Assembly: GCF_029945705.1 (NCBI RefSeq)
Contig: NZ_JAQSDC010000053.1
Location: 20,466 to 84,465 of the forward strand
Origin: Methylotenera sp.
GTDB lineage: Bacteria; Pseudomonadota; Gammaproteobacteria; Burkholderiales; Methylophilaceae
DNA: 64,000 nt
Direction of reading: 5' to 3'
Within the stretch, counting starts at the first letter, position 1. The number at the start of each line of letters is the position of its first letter. Shown here piece by piece: positions 62,455 through 64,000 of the stretch. The translations under genes were made by a program, and so were the position numbers. Below the pieces are notes generated by a model that was given only the letters and a program-made list of their open reading frames with translations, was not told where the DNA came from and did not search any database.

Positions 62455-62480
62455 GGCTCCTTAAGGGAGCCAAATTTTTT
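62455..62480 (+). terminator. Intrinsic terminator after the aldolase gene
   Basis: GGCTCC / GGGAGCC hairpin with a short loop, followed by AAATTTTTT, 74 bases after the stop. Confidence 0.8.
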
Positions 62481-62548
62481 GCTGTGATCCAGTGTAATAT
62501 TGATAATCTCATCAAATTTTAATGGTTTTTTAGTTTACAAAAGTTAAG

Positions 62549-64000
62549 ATGAAACCTTTAGCTCATATTGTATGGTTCAAACATGACCTAAGAGTGCACG
62601 ATCATGCTGCGCTATTAGGAGCTAGTCAGCTAGGGCCAATTTTGCCAATTTTTTGTTGGGATACTTCTATTTGGCTAGGTAAAGATTACGCCACCCAACA
62701 TCAACAATTTGTTAAAGAGTGTTTGGTTTCACTTCGGTATCAATTGCAATTGATAGATTTATCATTGCTTGAGTTTCACGGAGGTATGATTGAGATACTT
62801 AACCAAATCGCGCAGCATTACAACATTAGCAGCTTACATAGCCACGAGGAAACGGGTAACAATGATAGTTATCAGCTTGATAAATCCGTTGCTAAATGGT
62901 GTAAAGCCAATTATATAGAGTGGTTTGAGTATCCCCAAAATGGGGTAGTCAGACGCTTAAAAAGTAGAAATTCGTGGGCTGCACATTGGGAAAAGCGCAT
63001 GGCTGCTCCGCAAGCACCTTTACCATTACAAGCAAATATGGCCGTTATCTCGACTGGATTAGTGTTAGAGAACATCACAGAAATTAAGCTAATCCAATCC
63101 AATTTAAGCCAAATGGATAAACCTTTAAGGCAAAAAGGTGGGAAAGATGAGGCTATAAAAGTATTACACACTTTTTTAAATGGCCGCGCCAGCCGTTACC
63201 GTGGCGGTATTTCAAGTCCACTTTCTTCGGAATCAGCTGGTTCTAGAATCTCACCTTATTTAACCTGGGGTGTGCTCAGCATGCGTGAGGTGGTGCAAAA
63301 ATTACGTCAGCAAAAAGCCAATATTCAGTCTAAGCCATCTATTTATCCTAAGGGCTTGTCTGCTGGCTTAGTAGGATTTGAGAGCAGGCTGCATTGGCAT
63401 TGTCATTTCATACAAAAGTTAGAGTCAGAACCGGCAATTGAGTATCAAAACCTGCATCCCATGTTTAATCATTTGCGAGATCAGCAGTACGCCAGCACAG
63501 AGCAGCAAGCTAGATTAATAGCATGGTGCAATGGACAAACGGGCTGGCCATTAGTGGACGCTTGTATGGCGATGTTAAAGCAAACGGGTTGGATTAACTT
63601 TAGAATGCGTGCAATGTTGATGAGTACTGCAAGCTATTTACTCTGGCTGCATTGGCGTGAAACAGGACTGCATTTGGCCAGAGAGTTTTTGGATTACGAG
63701 CCAGGTATTCATTGGTCACAAGTACAAATGCAATCAGGTACCACTGGTATTAACACTTTACGAATATATAACCCCGTTAAGCAGGCCATTGACCAAGATC
63801 CTGAAGGGATATTTGTGAGACGCTGGCTGCCAGCTTTACGCACGGTGCCCAATACTTGGATTTTTCAACCATGGTTGATGCCCGAATCATTGCAAGCGGA
63901 ATACGGCTGTAGGATTGGAAGTGATTACCCCGCACCATTGACTGATGCGTATTACGGCTATCGTGACCGATCAAAACGGACTATCGTGACCAGTTGCGCA
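62549..64000 (+). CDS. Photolyase/cryptochrome-family protein, 3' end beyond window
   Basis: About 484 codons, open to the window edge. Begins MKPLAHIVWFKHDLRVHDHAAL (photolyase N-terminal alpha/beta antenna domain). The C-terminal FAD domain holds GRASRYRGGISSPLSSESAGSRISPYLTWG, RLHWHCHFIQKL, a TGWPLVDACMAMLKQTGWINFRMR stretch and FLDYEPGIHWSQVQMQSGTTGINTLRIYNP. It probably repairs UV photoproducts with blue light, or acts as a cryptochrome. After DYPAPLTD (codon about 468) the usual ending is replaced by YYGYRDRSKRTIVTSCA, encoded by a repeat (63954-63991) that looks like an IS21 end. The gene is probably interrupted. Confidence 0.85.
   Translation, partial: MKPLAHIVWFKHDLRVHDHAALLGASQLGPILPIFCWDTSIWLGKDYATQHQQFVKECLVSLRYQLQLIDLSLLEFHGGMIEILNQIAQHYNISSLHSHEETGNNDSYQLDKSVAKWCKANYIEWFEYPQNGVVRRLKSRNSWAAHWEKRMAAPQAPLPLQANMAVISTGLVLENITEIKLIQSNLSQMDKPLRQKGGKDEAIKVLHTFLNGRASRYRGGISSPLSSESAGSRISPYLTWGVLSMREVVQKLRQQKANIQSKPSIYPKGLSAGLVGFESRLHWHCHFIQKLESEPAIEYQNLHPMFNHLRDQQYASTEQQARLIAWCNGQTGWPLVDACMAMLKQTGWINFRMRAMLMSTASYLLWLHWRETGLHLAREFLDYEPGIHWSQVQMQSGTTGINTLRIYNPVKQAIDQDPEGIFVRRWLPALRTVPNTWIFQPWLMPESLQAEYGCRIGSDYPAPLTDAYYGYRDRSKRTIVTSCA
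63954..63991 (+). repeat. IS21-like end repeats at window edge
   Basis: Two copies of CGG(A)CTATCGTGACC at 63955-63968 and 63977-63991, a period of about 22-23 bases. Tandem ATCGTGACC repeats are typical of IS21-family ends. They sit where the photolyase reading frame departs from family sequence. Confidence 0.55.

Overview
The window looks like the replication-origin region of a betaproteobacterial chromosome. The order rpmH-rnpA-yidD-yidC-mnmE to the left of dnaA and dnaN-gyrB to the right, the atpIBEFHAGDC operon with parAB-rsmG-mnmG beside it, three ParB (parS) sites and DnaA boxes all point to oriC at about 50.5-52.4 kb. Protein flavour and moderate-to-low GC suggest a methylotrophic Methylophilaceae (Methylotenera-like) organism; that genus guess is from memory of such proteins, not from a search.

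Layout. 1-10.3 kb (minus strand): hemE (cut by the window edge), gltD, gltB, hemL, thiE, thiD and a tRNA-Gly(CCC). 10.4-12.2 kb: a divergent LysR regulator / short-chain dehydrogenase pair. 12.5-18.9 kb: priA, then argS, a SPOR-domain protein, dsbA and a second SDR. 19.0-22.7 kb: a pqiA-pqiA-pqiB-pqiC envelope lipid-transport operon, followed directly by a 23-codon relic of the upstream SDR gene. 22.9-26.4 kb: two unrecognised small genes, ettA and a yaeQ-like gene. 26.4-42.0 kb (minus strand): a class III cyclase-like protein, glmS, glmU, the complete F1Fo ATP synthase operon, parB, parA, rsmG and mnmG. 42.3-46.5 kb: a c-type cytochrome, an MmeI-like single-chain restriction-modification enzyme and a DUF1508 (YegP-like) protein, with two parS sites. 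46.5-56.0 kb: the origin block.

56.1-64.0 kb is accessory and partly decayed. An IS3-family element follows gyrB and truncates a cation-diffusion-facilitator gene that belongs to a nickel/cobalt-type efflux cluster (RcnR/CsoR-family regulator, RcnA-like exporter). Next come a UPF0016-type (MntX-like) manganese exporter broken by a small frame-shifting deletion but still preceded by a probable yybP-ykoY manganese riboswitch, a YefM-YoeB toxin-antitoxin pair, an orphan IS21-type terminal repeat array, a DHDPS-family aldolase, and a photolyase whose 3' end runs into IS21-like repeats at the window edge.

The most unusual observations are: (i) two long palindromic REP-like elements lying in frame inside the MmeI-like gene, so that they are translated as extra segments; (ii) a perfect parS site forming the core of a 34-bp perfect palindrome that also looks like the intrinsic terminator of the cytochrome gene; (iii) the SDR 3' relic behind the pqi operon; (iv) the manganese riboswitch in front of a broken exporter; and (v) a CsoR/RcnR-family regulator with a Cys-His-Cys ligand set, next to a nickel/cobalt-type exporter, with a palindromic G-tract operator over its own start. 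No clearly new multi-gene system was found.
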